Shown piece after piece: positions 1-13,136 of a stretch of 64,000 bases of DNA. The first letter of the stretch is position 1. Every line of letters begins with the position of its first letter. Origin of the DNA: Sva-07 sp963828415 (GTDB lineage Bacteria; Actinomycetota; Acidimicrobiia; Acidimicrobiales; Ilumatobacteraceae); contig CAWHEI010000001.1 of NCBI GenBank assembly GCA_963828415.1, positions 496,001-560,000 of the forward strand, in the 5' to 3' direction. The translations under genes and the position numbers were made by a program. Below the pieces are notes generated by a model. That model ran no database searches. It saw nothing but the letters and a program-made list of their open reading frames with translations, and was not told where the DNA came from.

Positions 1-4584
<4,584 letters not shown>

Positions 4585-4593
4585 TTTTGAACA

Positions 4594-4608
4594 GCTCGTG
4601 CTTGCTCT
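4594..4608 (+). promoter_or_regulatory. Right arm of 23S rRNA processing stem
   Basis: GCTCGTGCTTGCTCT is the exact reverse complement of 1451-1465. It lies 10 bases after the 23S 3' end. The following CCTTGAG repeats the motif that precedes the left arm. Confidence 0.85.
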
Positions 4609-4644
4609 GGAGTCCTTGAGGGTCACCCCTCTTTGACAACTGAT

Positions 4645-4762
<118 letters not shown>

Positions 4763-4771
4763 TCGATCGAG

Positions 4772-4816
4772 GAACGCACTGACCGGGTTTGCCGGCAGTG
4801 CGTTCTTCGCGTTTTC
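4772..4816 (+). terminator. rRNA operon terminator
   Basis: GAACGCACTG at 4772-4781 pairs perfectly with CAGTGCGTTC at 4796-4805. An inner CCGG/CCGG pair lies around a GTTTG loop. A modest T-rich tail (TTCGCGTTTT) follows. Its place 10 bases after 5S makes it the natural Rho-independent terminator of the operon. Confidence 0.85.
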
Positions 4817-4865
4817 GCACCGAATCAGCGCCGTTGCGCACTGGTGCGCCGTAGCATGGCGACCC

Positions 4866-5891
4866 ATGTCTTCCGGCTCGTCTTCTCGTCCCCCGCGCCG
4901 TGATGACGCTCGTCGAAGTGGGCCCAGCCGTCCGTCGGGCAAACCCGGCGCCCGCTCTGGTGCCCGTTCCGGTGCGAAGAGCCGCAGCGGCTCCGATGAC
5001 AGTCGATCAGGCCGCCCGGGCAAAGGCAATCCCCGTCTTCGGGTGACCAAGCCGATGACGGAGGCCGAGCGCCGTTCGAAGGCGGTCAAGGAACGTCGTG
5101 CCCCACGCGCACCGCAAGATCCCGAGGTCGAGCGTCGCAAGATCGAAGAGCGCACCACGGAGCAGTGGATCGACGAAGGCTCGGTCCGCCGCGAAGCGTC
5201 GAGCGCCGCTCGCCGAGCCGCCTCCGACGACGCACCCCCGTCGAAGCGTCGGACGCCGAAGCCACTCGATCCAGAGGTTGCTGCCGAACTGACTGCGGCG
5301 CTCGGCGCCCAGCGGGGAGCGCGGCTCACCGAGCGCCTGGCACAGGCGTCCGAAGCCCTCGATCGCGAGCGCTTCCAAGAGGCACGCCGGATCTCGTCGT
5401 CGATCGCCAAGGAGGCTCCGTCCGTTGCCGCCGCCCACGAACTGCTCGGTCTCGCCAACTACCGGTTGGGTCTGTACAAGCAGGCCGTCAGCGCGCTCGA
5501 AGCAGCGCAAGACCTGCACCCTGACCCCGCATTGCTCCCGGTGATCGCCGACTGCCAACGCGCGCAAGGCCGCTGGACTGCGGTCGATCGCGTGTGGGCG
5601 GAGATCAAGGAGGCCTCGCCCAGCCACGACATCATGGCCGAAGGTCGCATGGTTGCTGCGGGGGCACTTGCCGACCAGGACGACCTGCGTGGTGCGCTTG
5701 CTCTCATGGAACCAGCGACGAAGCGACCGAAGGCCGTTCGGGACTTCCACCTTCGCCAGTGGTACGTCATCGCCGACCTCTACGACCGGATGGGCGACCC
5801 GATCAGCGCGCGACGCTGGTTCTCGACGATCCTCGAATTCGACGACGACTTCGCCGATGTTCGTGATCGTCTCCGCAGCCTCGGCCGGTAG
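4866..5891 (+). CDS. Tetratricopeptide-repeat protein with basic disordered N-terminus
   Basis: A 341-residue cytoplasmic protein. The first 60 residues are a low-complexity Arg/Ser/Gly/Pro tail with repeated SGARSGA-type stretches. A charged helical stretch follows to about residue 105. From about 145 to the end there are helical pairs of TPR type (for example AAHELLGLANYRLGLYKQA). TPR arrays are protein-protein scaffolds; no partner can be named. The start is the ATG just downstream of the rRNA terminator. It leads a co-directional run and abuts the Nudix gene with no gap. Confidence 0.8.
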   Translation: MSSGSSSRPPRRDDARRSGPSRPSGKPGARSGARSGAKSRSGSDDSRSGRPGKGNPRLRVTKPMTEAERRSKAVKERRAPRAPQDPEVERRKIEERTTEQWIDEGSVRREASSAARRAASDDAPPSKRRTPKPLDPEVAAELTAALGAQRGARLTERLAQASEALDRERFQEARRISSSIAKEAPSVAAAHELLGLANYRLGLYKQAVSALEAAQDLHPDPALLPVIADCQRAQGRWTAVDRVWAEIKEASPSHDIMAEGRMVAAGALADQDDLRGALALMEPATKRPKAVRDFHLRQWYVIADLYDRMGDPISARRWFSTILEFDDDFADVRDRLRSLGR

Positions 5892-6335
5892 GTGGAACCG
5901 ATGCCGAGCGCGAACTTCCGGGCCGGCGTCGTCGCCGTGGTGACCAACTCGCACGACCAGGTGCTCGCCTTCGAACGCAGCGACGTTCCCGATGCCTGGC
6001 AGCTCCCTCAGGGTGGAATCGACGTCGGCGAGGCGCCGACAGCTGCCGCATGGCGTGAACTCGGCGAGGAGACCGGTCTCGGGGAGAACGATGTCGAGAT
6101 GGTCGGAGAGCATCCGACCTGGATGGTCTACGAGTTTCCCGAACATGTTCGCTCGGAGGGCAAACGGCTCGGCCAGGCGCAGCGGTGGTTCTTCTTCCGC
6201 GCGCAGCGTGACGACGTGGTTCCGATTCCGGACGACGTCGAGTTCGTTGCCTGGCGTTGGGTCGAGCGCGAGTGGCTCATCGAACACGTCGTGGGCTTTC
6301 GTCGCGACGCCTATCGGGCAGTGCTGACCTCATGA
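5892..6335 (+). CDS. rppH: RNA pyrophosphohydrolase, Nudix family
   Basis: 147 residues. A complete Nudix box spans residues 41-63: G41, E47, then REL-GEE-TGL, fitting GX5EX7REUXEEXGU, whose glutamates bind Mg2+. The LPQGGID and WMVYEFP surroundings and the FFRAQ segment match the RppH/NudH group, which removes pyrophosphate from 5'-triphosphate RNA to start decay, or hydrolyses dinucleoside polyphosphates. It starts with GTG directly after the TPR gene stop and overlaps rarA by ATGA. Family assignment is firm; the RNA substrate is inferred. Confidence 0.85.
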   Translation: MEPMPSANFRAGVVAVVTNSHDQVLAFERSDVPDAWQLPQGGIDVGEAPTAAAWRELGEETGLGENDVEMVGEHPTWMVYEFPEHVRSEGKRLGQAQRWFFFRAQRDDVVPIPDDVEFVAWRWVEREWLIEHVVGFRRDAYRAVLTS

Positions 6336-7630
6336 GCGACGATCTGTTTGCGGTGGCAGCAGAAGAACAGCGGCGAGCCCGTGCTCCGTTGGCGGCGCGC
6401 CTCCGTCCGAGGACGATCGACGACGTCGTCGGACAAGACCACCTGGTCGGAGTCGGCAAGCCGCTGCGGCGGCTCGTCGAGACCGACCGGCTGACCTCGG
6501 CGCTGCTGTGGGGACCGCCAGGCACTGGCAAGACGACGCTTGCTCTCGCGGTGGCCGGCAGCACCGATCGGGCATTCGAGCAGCTGTCGGCGGTGAACGC
6601 CGGCGTGAAGGATGTTCGCGAAACGATCGAGCGGGCGCGCCAGCGGCTCGGTGAGCGGGGCCAGGGAACGATCCTGTTCCTCGACGAGATCCACCGATTC
6701 TCGAAGTCCCAACAGGACGCACTGCTGCCCGCCGTCGAGGACGGCACGCTCACGCTGATCGGCGCTACCACCGAGAACCCGTTCTTCGAGGTCAATGCTC
6801 CGCTGCGGAGCCGTTCGACGCTGTTCCGGCTCGAGCCGCTCGACCGGGCGGCAATCGAGACGCTGGTGCATCGTGGCCTCGAAGCGGAAGGGGCAACGGC
6901 CGACGCCGACGCGGTGACGTTGCTGGTTGATCGTGCGGGTGGCGACGGGCGTCAGGTACTCACGGCGCTCGAGGTCTCGTGCGCATTGGCCGGCTACCGC
7001 AATGTCGAGCTGGAACACGTCGAGGCGGCGCTTGGCACGACGGCGCTGCGATACGGACGCGATGACCACTACGACGTCGTCAGCGCGTTCATCAAGTCGA
7101 TGCGCGGATCGGACCCCGACGCCGCTGTCTACTGGCTGGCTCGGATGCTCGAGGCGGGCGAGGACGCACGATTCATCGCTCGGCGCATGATCATCTTCGC
7201 CTCCGAAGACGTCGGTCTCGCCGACAGCAGCGCGCTGCAGGTCGCCGTGGCAGCGGGTCACGCGCTCGAGCACGTCGGTCTTCCGGAGGCTCAGTTGAAC
7301 CTCGCTCAGGCGGCGATCTATCTGGCCTCGGCGCCGAAGAGCAACCGCAGCGCCGTCGCCATCTGGACGGCGCGTGCCGACGTGCGAGACGGCGCCGTCG
7401 GCGAGGTGCCGGCGCATCTCCGTGACGCCCACTATCAGGGAGCTGCGGCGATCGGGCACGGCGCTGGTTATGACTATCCTCACGACCATGCGTCGGGAAC
7501 CGTTGCCCAGCAGTACCTTCCGGATTCGCTGGTCGATCGGCACTGGTACGAGCCGAGCGAGCACGGCGCCGAAGCGGCGATCGGCGACCGGATGAGTCGG
7601 CGCTGGGCCTCGTCGGAGGACGCATCGTGA
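6332..7630 (+). CDS. rarA: Replication-associated recombination protein A (AAA+ ATPase)
   Basis: 432 residues. The N-terminus carries the family signature RPRTIDDVVGQDHL. Walker A is GPPGTGKT at 61-68 and Walker B is LFLDEIH at about 116-122. Sensor 1 is GATTEN, followed by RSRSTLF. The C-terminal half (ALYWLARMLEAGED-like, then RRMIIFASEDVGLAD) is the helical tetramerisation part of RarA/MgsA/WRNIP1. RarA acts at stalled replication forks with SSB and RecA. The ATG at 6332 overlaps the rppH stop; longer upstream reading would intrude into rppH. Confidence 0.93.
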   Translation: MSDDLFAVAAEEQRRARAPLAARLRPRTIDDVVGQDHLVGVGKPLRRLVETDRLTSALLWGPPGTGKTTLALAVAGSTDRAFEQLSAVNAGVKDVRETIERARQRLGERGQGTILFLDEIHRFSKSQQDALLPAVEDGTLTLIGATTENPFFEVNAPLRSRSTLFRLEPLDRAAIETLVHRGLEAEGATADADAVTLLVDRAGGDGRQVLTALEVSCALAGYRNVELEHVEAALGTTALRYGRDDHYDVVSAFIKSMRGSDPDAAVYWLARMLEAGEDARFIARRMIIFASEDVGLADSSALQVAVAAGHALEHVGLPEAQLNLAQAAIYLASAPKSNRSAVAIWTARADVRDGAVGEVPAHLRDAHYQGAAAIGHGAGYDYPHDHASGTVAQQYLPDSLVDRHWYEPSEHGAEAAIGDRMSRRWASSEDAS

Positions 7631-8100
7631 CCGCGGGCGAATTGGTTCTCGTCGTTGCTGCCGTGCTCTGCTCGATCGGCTTCGCGGCGTTGGTGGTGGT
7701 GCTGCTGCGAGTGCTCGACACGCTGCGCGAGGTCCGCCGCGAGGTCGACCAGCTGCGGATGGAGACCACGCCGTTGATTCGCGAGCTGCTCGCCACCACC
7801 GACGAAGCCCGAGCCACCGTCGACGAAGCCCGCGCCGACCTCGAACGGTTCGATCGTGTGCTCGGGTCGGCCGAAGCCATCGGCGATGCCGTGGGTGGAC
7901 GTGTGGCCCGCACCAGCTTCTCAGCGCCGATGATCAAGGCGACCGGCTTTGCCCGTGGCACCTCGCGGACGATCGCACGCTTGCGGGGGGCCCCGAAACA
8001 GCCGTCACTCGGGTCACTCGACGTCCAGGCCATCGAGGGCCCGGGCGCATCAGGCGCGCTGCCGCCGGCGAGTACATCACGATGGAGGAAACGAGCATGA
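7627..8100 (+). CDS. Membrane-anchored DUF948-like protein
   Basis: 157 residues. One N-terminal membrane segment (about 5-28, rich in V/A/L) is followed by a charged coiled-coil-like stretch (LREVRREVDQLRMETTPLIREL) and a less structured tail. This is the plan of actinobacterial DUF948 proteins, which have no known function. It starts with GTG overlapping the rarA stop and ends in an ATGA overlap with the next gene, so the two are probably co-translated. The family call rests on the helix pattern and is tentative. Confidence 0.7.
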   Translation: MTAGELVLVVAAVLCSIGFAALVVVLLRVLDTLREVRREVDQLRMETTPLIRELLATTDEARATVDEARADLERFDRVLGSAEAIGDAVGGRVARTSFSAPMIKATGFARGTSRTIARLRGAPKQPSLGSLDVQAIEGPGASGALPPASTSRWRKRA

Positions 8101-8447
8101 TGAAGCGCGTCACGTGGTTCGCGGGCGGTGTCGTCGCCGGGCTCGCATCGGCCGGCTACGCGAAGAAGAAGGTCAAGGAAACCGCGTCACAGATGGCGCC
8201 GGCCCAGATCGCGAAGTCGGCGGCCAACACCGTGCGATCCAAGACGAGCAACGTCGTCGACGCGGTCCGCGAAGGGCGCCAGGTGATGAAGCACACCGAG
8301 GACGAACTCCGAGCCCGCCGAGAAGGCCGTTTGACTTCGCTCGACGAACACGTCGCTCCGGACGACCAGGTCTTCGTCGACGGCGTGCCGGTCGAGAGCG
8401 GTCGTGTCATCGTGATGCGCCGCAAGGAGCGCAAGGCGCCGCAGTGA
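8097..8447 (+). CDS. Small membrane-associated protein of unknown function
   Basis: 116 residues. The start at 8097 is preferred over an in-frame ATG at 8082 because GGAGG at 8084-8088 sits 8 bases before it and the ATGA overlap with the previous stop is restored. The N-terminus (TWFAGGVVAGLASAGYA) looks like a short membrane insertion, followed by a Lys-rich patch, an amphipathic helix and the tail DDQVFVDGVPVESGRVIVMRR. Similar genes are common beside DUF948 genes in actinobacteria. No function is known. Confidence 0.7.
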   Translation: MMKRVTWFAGGVVAGLASAGYAKKKVKETASQMAPAQIAKSAANTVRSKTSNVVDAVREGRQVMKHTEDELRARREGRLTSLDEHVAPDDQVFVDGVPVESGRVIVMRRKERKAPQ

Positions 8448-9865
8448 CCACACCGCTCGTCGCCCGGCTGCGCGAGCGGTTGCGACCCGACCAGGTGCGC
8501 GATGGTGCGGCCGAGGTCAACCTGTATCGACGCGATGCGTCCAACCTGTCGGGGCATCCGGCCGTGGTGTGTTTTGCCGAGACCACCTCGGATGTGCGAG
8601 CGATCATCGAGGTCGCCAACGAGTTCGGTGTGCCGTTCGTGCCGCGGGGTTCGGGCACGGGGCTCGCCGGGGGAGCTGTGCCCTCGTCCGGTTCGATCGT
8701 CATCTCGACATCGAAGATGAATCGGATCCTGTCGGTCGACGCAGTCAACCGGATGGCCTGGGTCGAGCCCGGTGTGCTGAATCTCGATCTCTCCACCCAG
8801 ATCGCGCATCTCGGTGTGCACTTCGCTCCCGATCCGAGTAGTCAGCAGACCTGCTCGATCGGTGGCAACGTCGCCAACAACTCAGGCGGCCCGCACTGCC
8901 TTGCCGACGGTGTCACCAGCGCGCACATCCACGCGATCGAAGTCGTCCTCCCGGACGGATCCGTCACGGTGCTCGGCGGCGAGGCGCCAGAACCGGACGG
9001 CTACGACCTGCGCGGTGCGTTCGTCGGTAGCGAGGGGATGTTCGGGGTCGCCACCAAGGTGTGCGTGAAGTTGATGCAGAACTCGCCTGACGTCGCCACG
9101 ATGCTGCTCGACTTCGGCGATGTCGCCGACGGCGCCCAGTTGGTGAGCGACATCATCGCCGATGGCATCGTGCCGGCCGCCGTGGAGATGATGGACCAGC
9201 TCTGTCTGCAGGCGGTCGAGGCGTTCATCCATGCCGGGCTCCCGGTCGACCAGGCCGCAGCCCTGCTGATCGAGGTGGTCGGACTTCCGGGTTCGGTCGC
9301 CTCGCAGGTCGAGCGGATCCGCGAGTTGGCAGCCCGACGGAGCGTCGGCACGATCCGCGTTGCGGCCGACGATGCCGAACGGGCGCTGCTGTGGAAGGGG
9401 CGCAAGTCGGCCTTCGGCGCGATCGCACGCATCAAGCCGAACTACTACCTCCACGACACGGTCGTCCCGAGGCACAAGCTGCCCGAGGTGCTTGCTCAGG
9501 TCTACGAGATCGCCGCCCGCCACGAACTGCTCGTGCTCAACGTGTTCCACGCCGGCGACGGCAACCTGCATCCACTGCTGGTGTACGACGCTCGCGAACC
9601 TGGGGTCACCGAGCGGGTCCACGCAGCCGGTGACGAGATCGTCCGCGTCTCGGTCGCAGCAGGCGGCGTGCTGAGCGGCGAACACGGCATCGGCTTGGAG
9701 AAGCGTGACCTGATGCCGTTGATGTTCTCCGAGATCGATCTCGCCGCGCAGGCTGACCTGCGTCGCGCTTTCGACCCGAAGATGCTGTCGAACCCAGACA
9801 AGGTGTTGCCCAGTCCGGCCGGATGCGGCGACATCCACAGCGTGCCCGAGGGTGCGTGGGTGTGA
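8444..9865 (+). CDS. glcD: Glycolate/lactate oxidase, FAD-binding subunit GlcD
   Basis: 473 residues. A PCMH-type FAD domain (about 40-215) contains VPRGSGTGLAGGA, the flavin-binding region, and IGGNVANNSGG. The C-terminal FAD-linked oxidase cap contains NVFHAGDGNLHP and GGVLSGEHGIGLEKR, the substrate-side His motifs. It oxidises a 2-hydroxy acid to a 2-oxo acid and passes electrons to the GlcF iron-sulfur subunit. The start is GTG overlapping the previous TGA; glcE follows with the same overlap. The substrate (glycolate or D-lactate) cannot be told from sequence. Confidence 0.88.
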   Translation: MTTPLVARLRERLRPDQVRDGAAEVNLYRRDASNLSGHPAVVCFAETTSDVRAIIEVANEFGVPFVPRGSGTGLAGGAVPSSGSIVISTSKMNRILSVDAVNRMAWVEPGVLNLDLSTQIAHLGVHFAPDPSSQQTCSIGGNVANNSGGPHCLADGVTSAHIHAIEVVLPDGSVTVLGGEAPEPDGYDLRGAFVGSEGMFGVATKVCVKLMQNSPDVATMLLDFGDVADGAQLVSDIIADGIVPAAVEMMDQLCLQAVEAFIHAGLPVDQAAALLIEVVGLPGSVASQVERIRELAARRSVGTIRVAADDAERALLWKGRKSAFGAIARIKPNYYLHDTVVPRHKLPEVLAQVYEIAARHELLVLNVFHAGDGNLHPLLVYDAREPGVTERVHAAGDEIVRVSVAAGGVLSGEHGIGLEKRDLMPLMFSEIDLAAQADLRRAFDPKMLSNPDKVLPSPAGCGDIHSVPEGAWV

Positions 9866-10758
9866 GCGGGTCGATGTTCGACGCCGCCGTTGCGGCGTTC
9901 GCCGAAGAGGTCGGCAGCGACGATCCGGTGACGATCACCGGTCTCGGCTCCCGCGGTGGGCCGGTTCCCTCGGTGCGGGCCGTGAGCGCCCCGTCGGGCA
10001 TCGACTGGATCCAGCCTGCCGAGATGACGATCGGTTGTGGGGCGGGGACCCCGGTCGACGAGGTCGATGCCGCCCTGGCCGAGCATGGACAATGCGTCGC
10101 CATCCCGAGTTCAGGAACGATCGGTGGTGCACTGGCGACGGGTCGCAACGGTGTGCGACGGCTCGGCTGGGGTCCGATGCGTGACACGGTGTTGCAGGCA
10201 CGCTACGTGTCGGCTGCCGGCGAGGTGGTCAAGGCAGGCGGTCCGACGGTCAAGAACGTCAGTGGGTTCGACCTGTGCCGACTACTCGTCGGCTCGCACG
10301 GCACGCTGGGGTTCCTGGCCGACGTCATCCTGCGGACACGCCCGTTGCCGGTCGGCGAACGATGGTTCACGAGCGAGCGCGATCCGTGGGAGTTGCTCGG
10401 AGACCTGTATCGCCCGACCTCGGTGCTCTGGAATGGTCGCACCACATGGGTGCTGCTCGACGGGCACGCCGACGACCTGGCAACACAGGCCGGCATTGGT
10501 GGCCTGACCGCCGTCGATGGTCCGCCACTGCTTCCCCCGAACCGGTGGTCGTTGCCGCCCTCGGAGCTGGCGTCCTTGGCAGCGGACGATGATGGCTCCT
10601 TTGTCGCCGAGATCGGTATCGGTGTCGTCCATCACGCCCGACCGGCCCCCGACACCGTCATCGAGCCGGCCGTACGAGCGCTGCATGCCCGCATCAAGCA
10701 CGAATTCGACCCGACCGGGCGACTCAACCCCGGCGTCGACGTGCTGGCGATGTCGTGA
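9862..10758 (+). CDS. glcE: Glycolate oxidase FAD-binding subunit GlcE
   Basis: 298 residues, starting at a GTG that overlaps the glcD stop. A short PCMH domain has the expected ITGLGSRGG and ATGRNGVRRLGWGPMRDTVL motifs and the strongly conserved VKNVSGFDLCRLLVGSHGTL block. The C-terminal part is reduced relative to GlcD, as is usual for GlcE. It should form a complex with GlcD and GlcF (13982). The Fe-S subunit is not next to it here but 3.2 kb downstream. Confidence 0.87.
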   Translation: MSGSMFDAAVAAFAEEVGSDDPVTITGLGSRGGPVPSVRAVSAPSGIDWIQPAEMTIGCGAGTPVDEVDAALAEHGQCVAIPSSGTIGGALATGRNGVRRLGWGPMRDTVLQARYVSAAGEVVKAGGPTVKNVSGFDLCRLLVGSHGTLGFLADVILRTRPLPVGERWFTSERDPWELLGDLYRPTSVLWNGRTTWVLLDGHADDLATQAGIGGLTAVDGPPLLPPNRWSLPPSELASLAADDDGSFVAEIGIGVVHHARPAPDTVIEPAVRALHARIKHEFDPTGRLNPGVDVLAMS

Positions 10759-11648
10759 CTGCGCAGCGGGCGTACGTCGACCGCCCCGTCACCGATTCGG
10801 ATGCAGCAACTCGGGCGGCGACCACGGCAGCGCGCACCTGGCAATTGGACTCGCCCGAACTGCTGCGCGTCGGGATGAATGCGATCTTCGTCGCCGGACC
10901 CGTGGTGTTGCGCGTCAGTGCGCCGAATGCTCCCGCCATCGTGTCGCTGGAGCTGGCTCGGTTCTGGCACGACCACGGGGTCACGGTGCCCCGAGCGGTC
11001 CGAGACGACGTCGTGATCATCGATGGGCTCAGCGTCACGGCGTGGGAGCGGATCGACGACGTGGGCGCCCCGATCGACTGGGTCGGCGTCGGCAAACTCG
11101 TCCGCCGCGTCCACGAGACCGATCCGCGCGACCTGCCGGCGTCCGTGCCGCTGCCGTCGCCGACCGCCTTCCCGTGGTGGGACTTCGAGTCGCTGCTCGA
11201 GCGCGCCGCTCCAGCGCTCGACGAGCCTGCCCGCCACGGCCTGACCGAGGCGGTCGAGCGGCACCACGAGTGGGGTGAGTTCGACGAGGTCGTGCTCTGC
11301 CATGGTGACGTACATCCGGGCAATGTGCTGATGGGTGCCGACGGGCCGGTGCTGCTCGACTGGGACCTGCTGTGTTCGGCCCCGCGGGGTTGGGACCACG
11401 GTCCGATGCTGACACTGACCGATCGGTGGGGCGGTCGGCCGGGGGAGTACGAGGAGTTCGCGCAGGGCTACGGACGGTCGCTGCGCGACGACCCGACCAC
11501 GATCGCGCTCGCCGAACTTCGTCTCGTTGCGGCGACGCTGATGCGAGTCGCAGCGTCGATCGTCGATCCAGACGCCCGCCCCGAGGCCGAACGTCGACTC
11601 CGCTACTGGCGCGGCGACCCCGACGCACCACCCTGGACCGCCCAGTAG
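10755..11648 (+). CDS. Aminoglycoside phosphotransferase-family kinase
   Basis: 297 residues with the protein-kinase-like APH fold. The catalytic loop is CHGDVHPGNVL (Brenner motif HGDxxxxN) and the metal-binding segment is LLDWD. Upstream, LLRVGMNAIFV and VLRVS mark the nucleotide-binding lobe. Members phosphorylate small molecules (choline, homoserine, antibiotics, methylthioribose), and the substrate cannot be deduced. It overlaps glcE by GTGA and ends the run; a strong hairpin lies 17 bases after its stop. There is no reason to call it a resistance gene. Confidence 0.8.
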   Translation: MTAQRAYVDRPVTDSDAATRAATTAARTWQLDSPELLRVGMNAIFVAGPVVLRVSAPNAPAIVSLELARFWHDHGVTVPRAVRDDVVIIDGLSVTAWERIDDVGAPIDWVGVGKLVRRVHETDPRDLPASVPLPSPTAFPWWDFESLLERAAPALDEPARHGLTEAVERHHEWGEFDEVVLCHGDVHPGNVLMGADGPVLLDWDLLCSAPRGWDHGPMLTLTDRWGGRPGEYEEFAQGYGRSLRDDPTTIALAELRLVAATLMRVAASIVDPDARPEAERRLRYWRGDPDAPPWTAQ

Positions 11649-11664
11649 CGCGTCACCAACCACG

Positions 11665-11712
11665 TTTGAGTTGCGTTTCCGGTGGACCGGGCCACCGGAA
11701 GTGCAACGCAAA
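11665..11712. terminator. Bidirectional hairpin between convergent genes
   Basis: TTTGaGTTGC and TTCCGGTGG on the left pair with CCACCGGAA and GCAACgCAAA on the right around an ACCGGG loop. The element lies between the kinase stop (11648) and the aldehyde dehydrogenase stop (11731). The TTTG/CAAA ends give short U-tracts in both directions, so it probably terminates both transcripts. Confidence 0.75.
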
Positions 11713-11730
11713 CGGAGTAGTGGACCGGGG

Positions 11731-13119
11731 TCAGAGGAACTTGCGGATGATCTTCTGCTTCATGTTCGTGTATGGCGGGTACATGAGCGCAGGGTCGGGC
11801 CGGGTCGGCTTGTCGAGCACGGCCTTGGCGTGGCTGAATGTGTCGAAGCCTGCTTTGCCGTGGTACGACCCCATCCCGCTCTCGCCGACGCCGCCGAACG
11901 GGAGGTCGGGAACGGCCAGGTGCATGATGGCGTGGTTGAGCGTGACGCCGCCCGCGGACGTGTTGGCGACGACGTGTTCGAGCGTGTCCTCGTCGCTGCT
12001 GAACGCATACAGCGCAAGTGGCTTCTCGCGATCGTTGACGAACCGGATCGCCTCGTCGACGTCGCCGACGCTGAGCACGGGCAGGATCGGCCCGAAGATC
12101 TCCTCGTCCATCACGGCGGCGTCGGGCTTCACGCCGGCGAGCACGGTCGGGGCGATGTAGCGACTGCCTCGATCGCCTGTGCCGCCGATGACCGTGGCGT
12201 CGTAGCCGCCGGCCTCGAGCAGTTTCATCAGTCGGTCGTGATGGCGTTCGTTGACGATGCGGGCGTAGTCGTTCGACTGTCGGGGGTCGGCGCCGTAGAA
12301 GGTGGTGACGGCATCGGCGAGCGCGGTTACGAACCGGTCTTCGACGCTTGCGTCGACGAGTACGTAGTCAGGGGCCACACACGTCTGTCCGGCATTGAGG
12401 AACTTGGCCCAGGCAAGGCGCTTGGCGGACACCTCGATGTTGGCGTCGGCGGCGACGATGGCGGGGCTCTTGCCGCCGAGTTCGAGGGTGACCGGTGTCA
12501 GATGTTCCGCCGCCGCACGCATCACCACGCGGCCGACCTTGCCGTTGCCGGTGTAGAAGATGTGATCGAAGCGCTGCTCGAGGAGCGCCGTGGTCTCGTC
12601 GACTGCACCGGTGACGACCGCGACGGTCGAGGCGTTGAAGTAGCGGGGGACGAGCTCTTCGATCAGCGCCGACACCGACGGTGTGACTTCGGACGGTTTG
12701 AGCACGGCGGTGTTGCCGGCGGCGAGGGCAGGAACGAGCGGAGCGAACAGCAGCTGCACCGGGTAGTTCCACGGGGCGATGATGCACACCGTGCCGAGCG
12801 GTTCGGGTCGCAGCGTGGCGGAGCCGGGCTTGAACGTGAGCGGCACCTTCACCTTGGTCGGCTTGTTCCATGCGTCGAGGTGCTTGAGCGTGTGGTCGAT
12901 CTCGTTGATCGTGAAGGCGATCTCGGTGGTGTAGGCCTCGATGCGTGGTTTGCCGACATCGGCGACCAACGCGTCGATCAAACGGTCCTCCTGCTCGACG
13001 AACATCTCGCGCAGCGACCTGAGTTGTGCCCGCCGAGACTCGATGTCACGAACCACGCCGCTGTGGAACCCGTCGCGGAGTTGTTGGACGATCTCGGGAA
13101 TGCGCTCGACGGCGGTCAT
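11731..13119 (-). CDS. Aldehyde dehydrogenase (class 3-like)
   Basis: 462 residues. It has the cofactor stretch APWNYPVQLLFAPLVPALAAGN, cut here as IIAPWNYPVQ with N as the oxyanion residue. The general base Glu is in VTLELGGKSP and the catalytic Cys in NAGQTCVAPDY. It ends near FDTFSHAKAVL. These match the short aldehyde dehydrogenases of class 3 and coniferyl-aldehyde type, which lack the long N-terminal arm. It oxidises aldehydes to acids with NAD(P)+. The ATG at 13119 was chosen because longer reading would run through the Nei gene. Eighteen bases separate it from that gene. Confidence 0.88.
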   Translation of the reverse strand: MTAVERIPEIVQQLRDGFHSGVVRDIESRRAQLRSLREMFVEQEDRLIDALVADVGKPRIEAYTTEIAFTINEIDHTLKHLDAWNKPTKVKVPLTFKPGSATLRPEPLGTVCIIAPWNYPVQLLFAPLVPALAAGNTAVLKPSEVTPSVSALIEELVPRYFNASTVAVVTGAVDETTALLEQRFDHIFYTGNGKVGRVVMRAAAEHLTPVTLELGGKSPAIVAADANIEVSAKRLAWAKFLNAGQTCVAPDYVLVDASVEDRFVTALADAVTTFYGADPRQSNDYARIVNERHHDRLMKLLEAGGYDATVIGGTGDRGSRYIAPTVLAGVKPDAAVMDEEIFGPILPVLSVGDVDEAIRFVNDREKPLALYAFSSDEDTLEHVVANTSAGGVTLNHAIMHLAVPDLPFGGVGESGMGSYHGKAGFDTFSHAKAVLDKPTRPDPALMYPPYTNMKQKIIRKFL

Positions 13120-13136
13120 GGGTGAAGCGTACGCGT

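Noticed and set aside
5007..6287. 426-codon antisense frame over the TPR and rppH genes
   Set aside because: Runs opposite two clear genes, low-complexity sequence and no domain.
10755..11648. Antibiotic-resistance kinase
   Set aside because: The APH fold is shared by many metabolic kinases; the gene sits at the end of a housekeeping run with no mobile element or resistance context.
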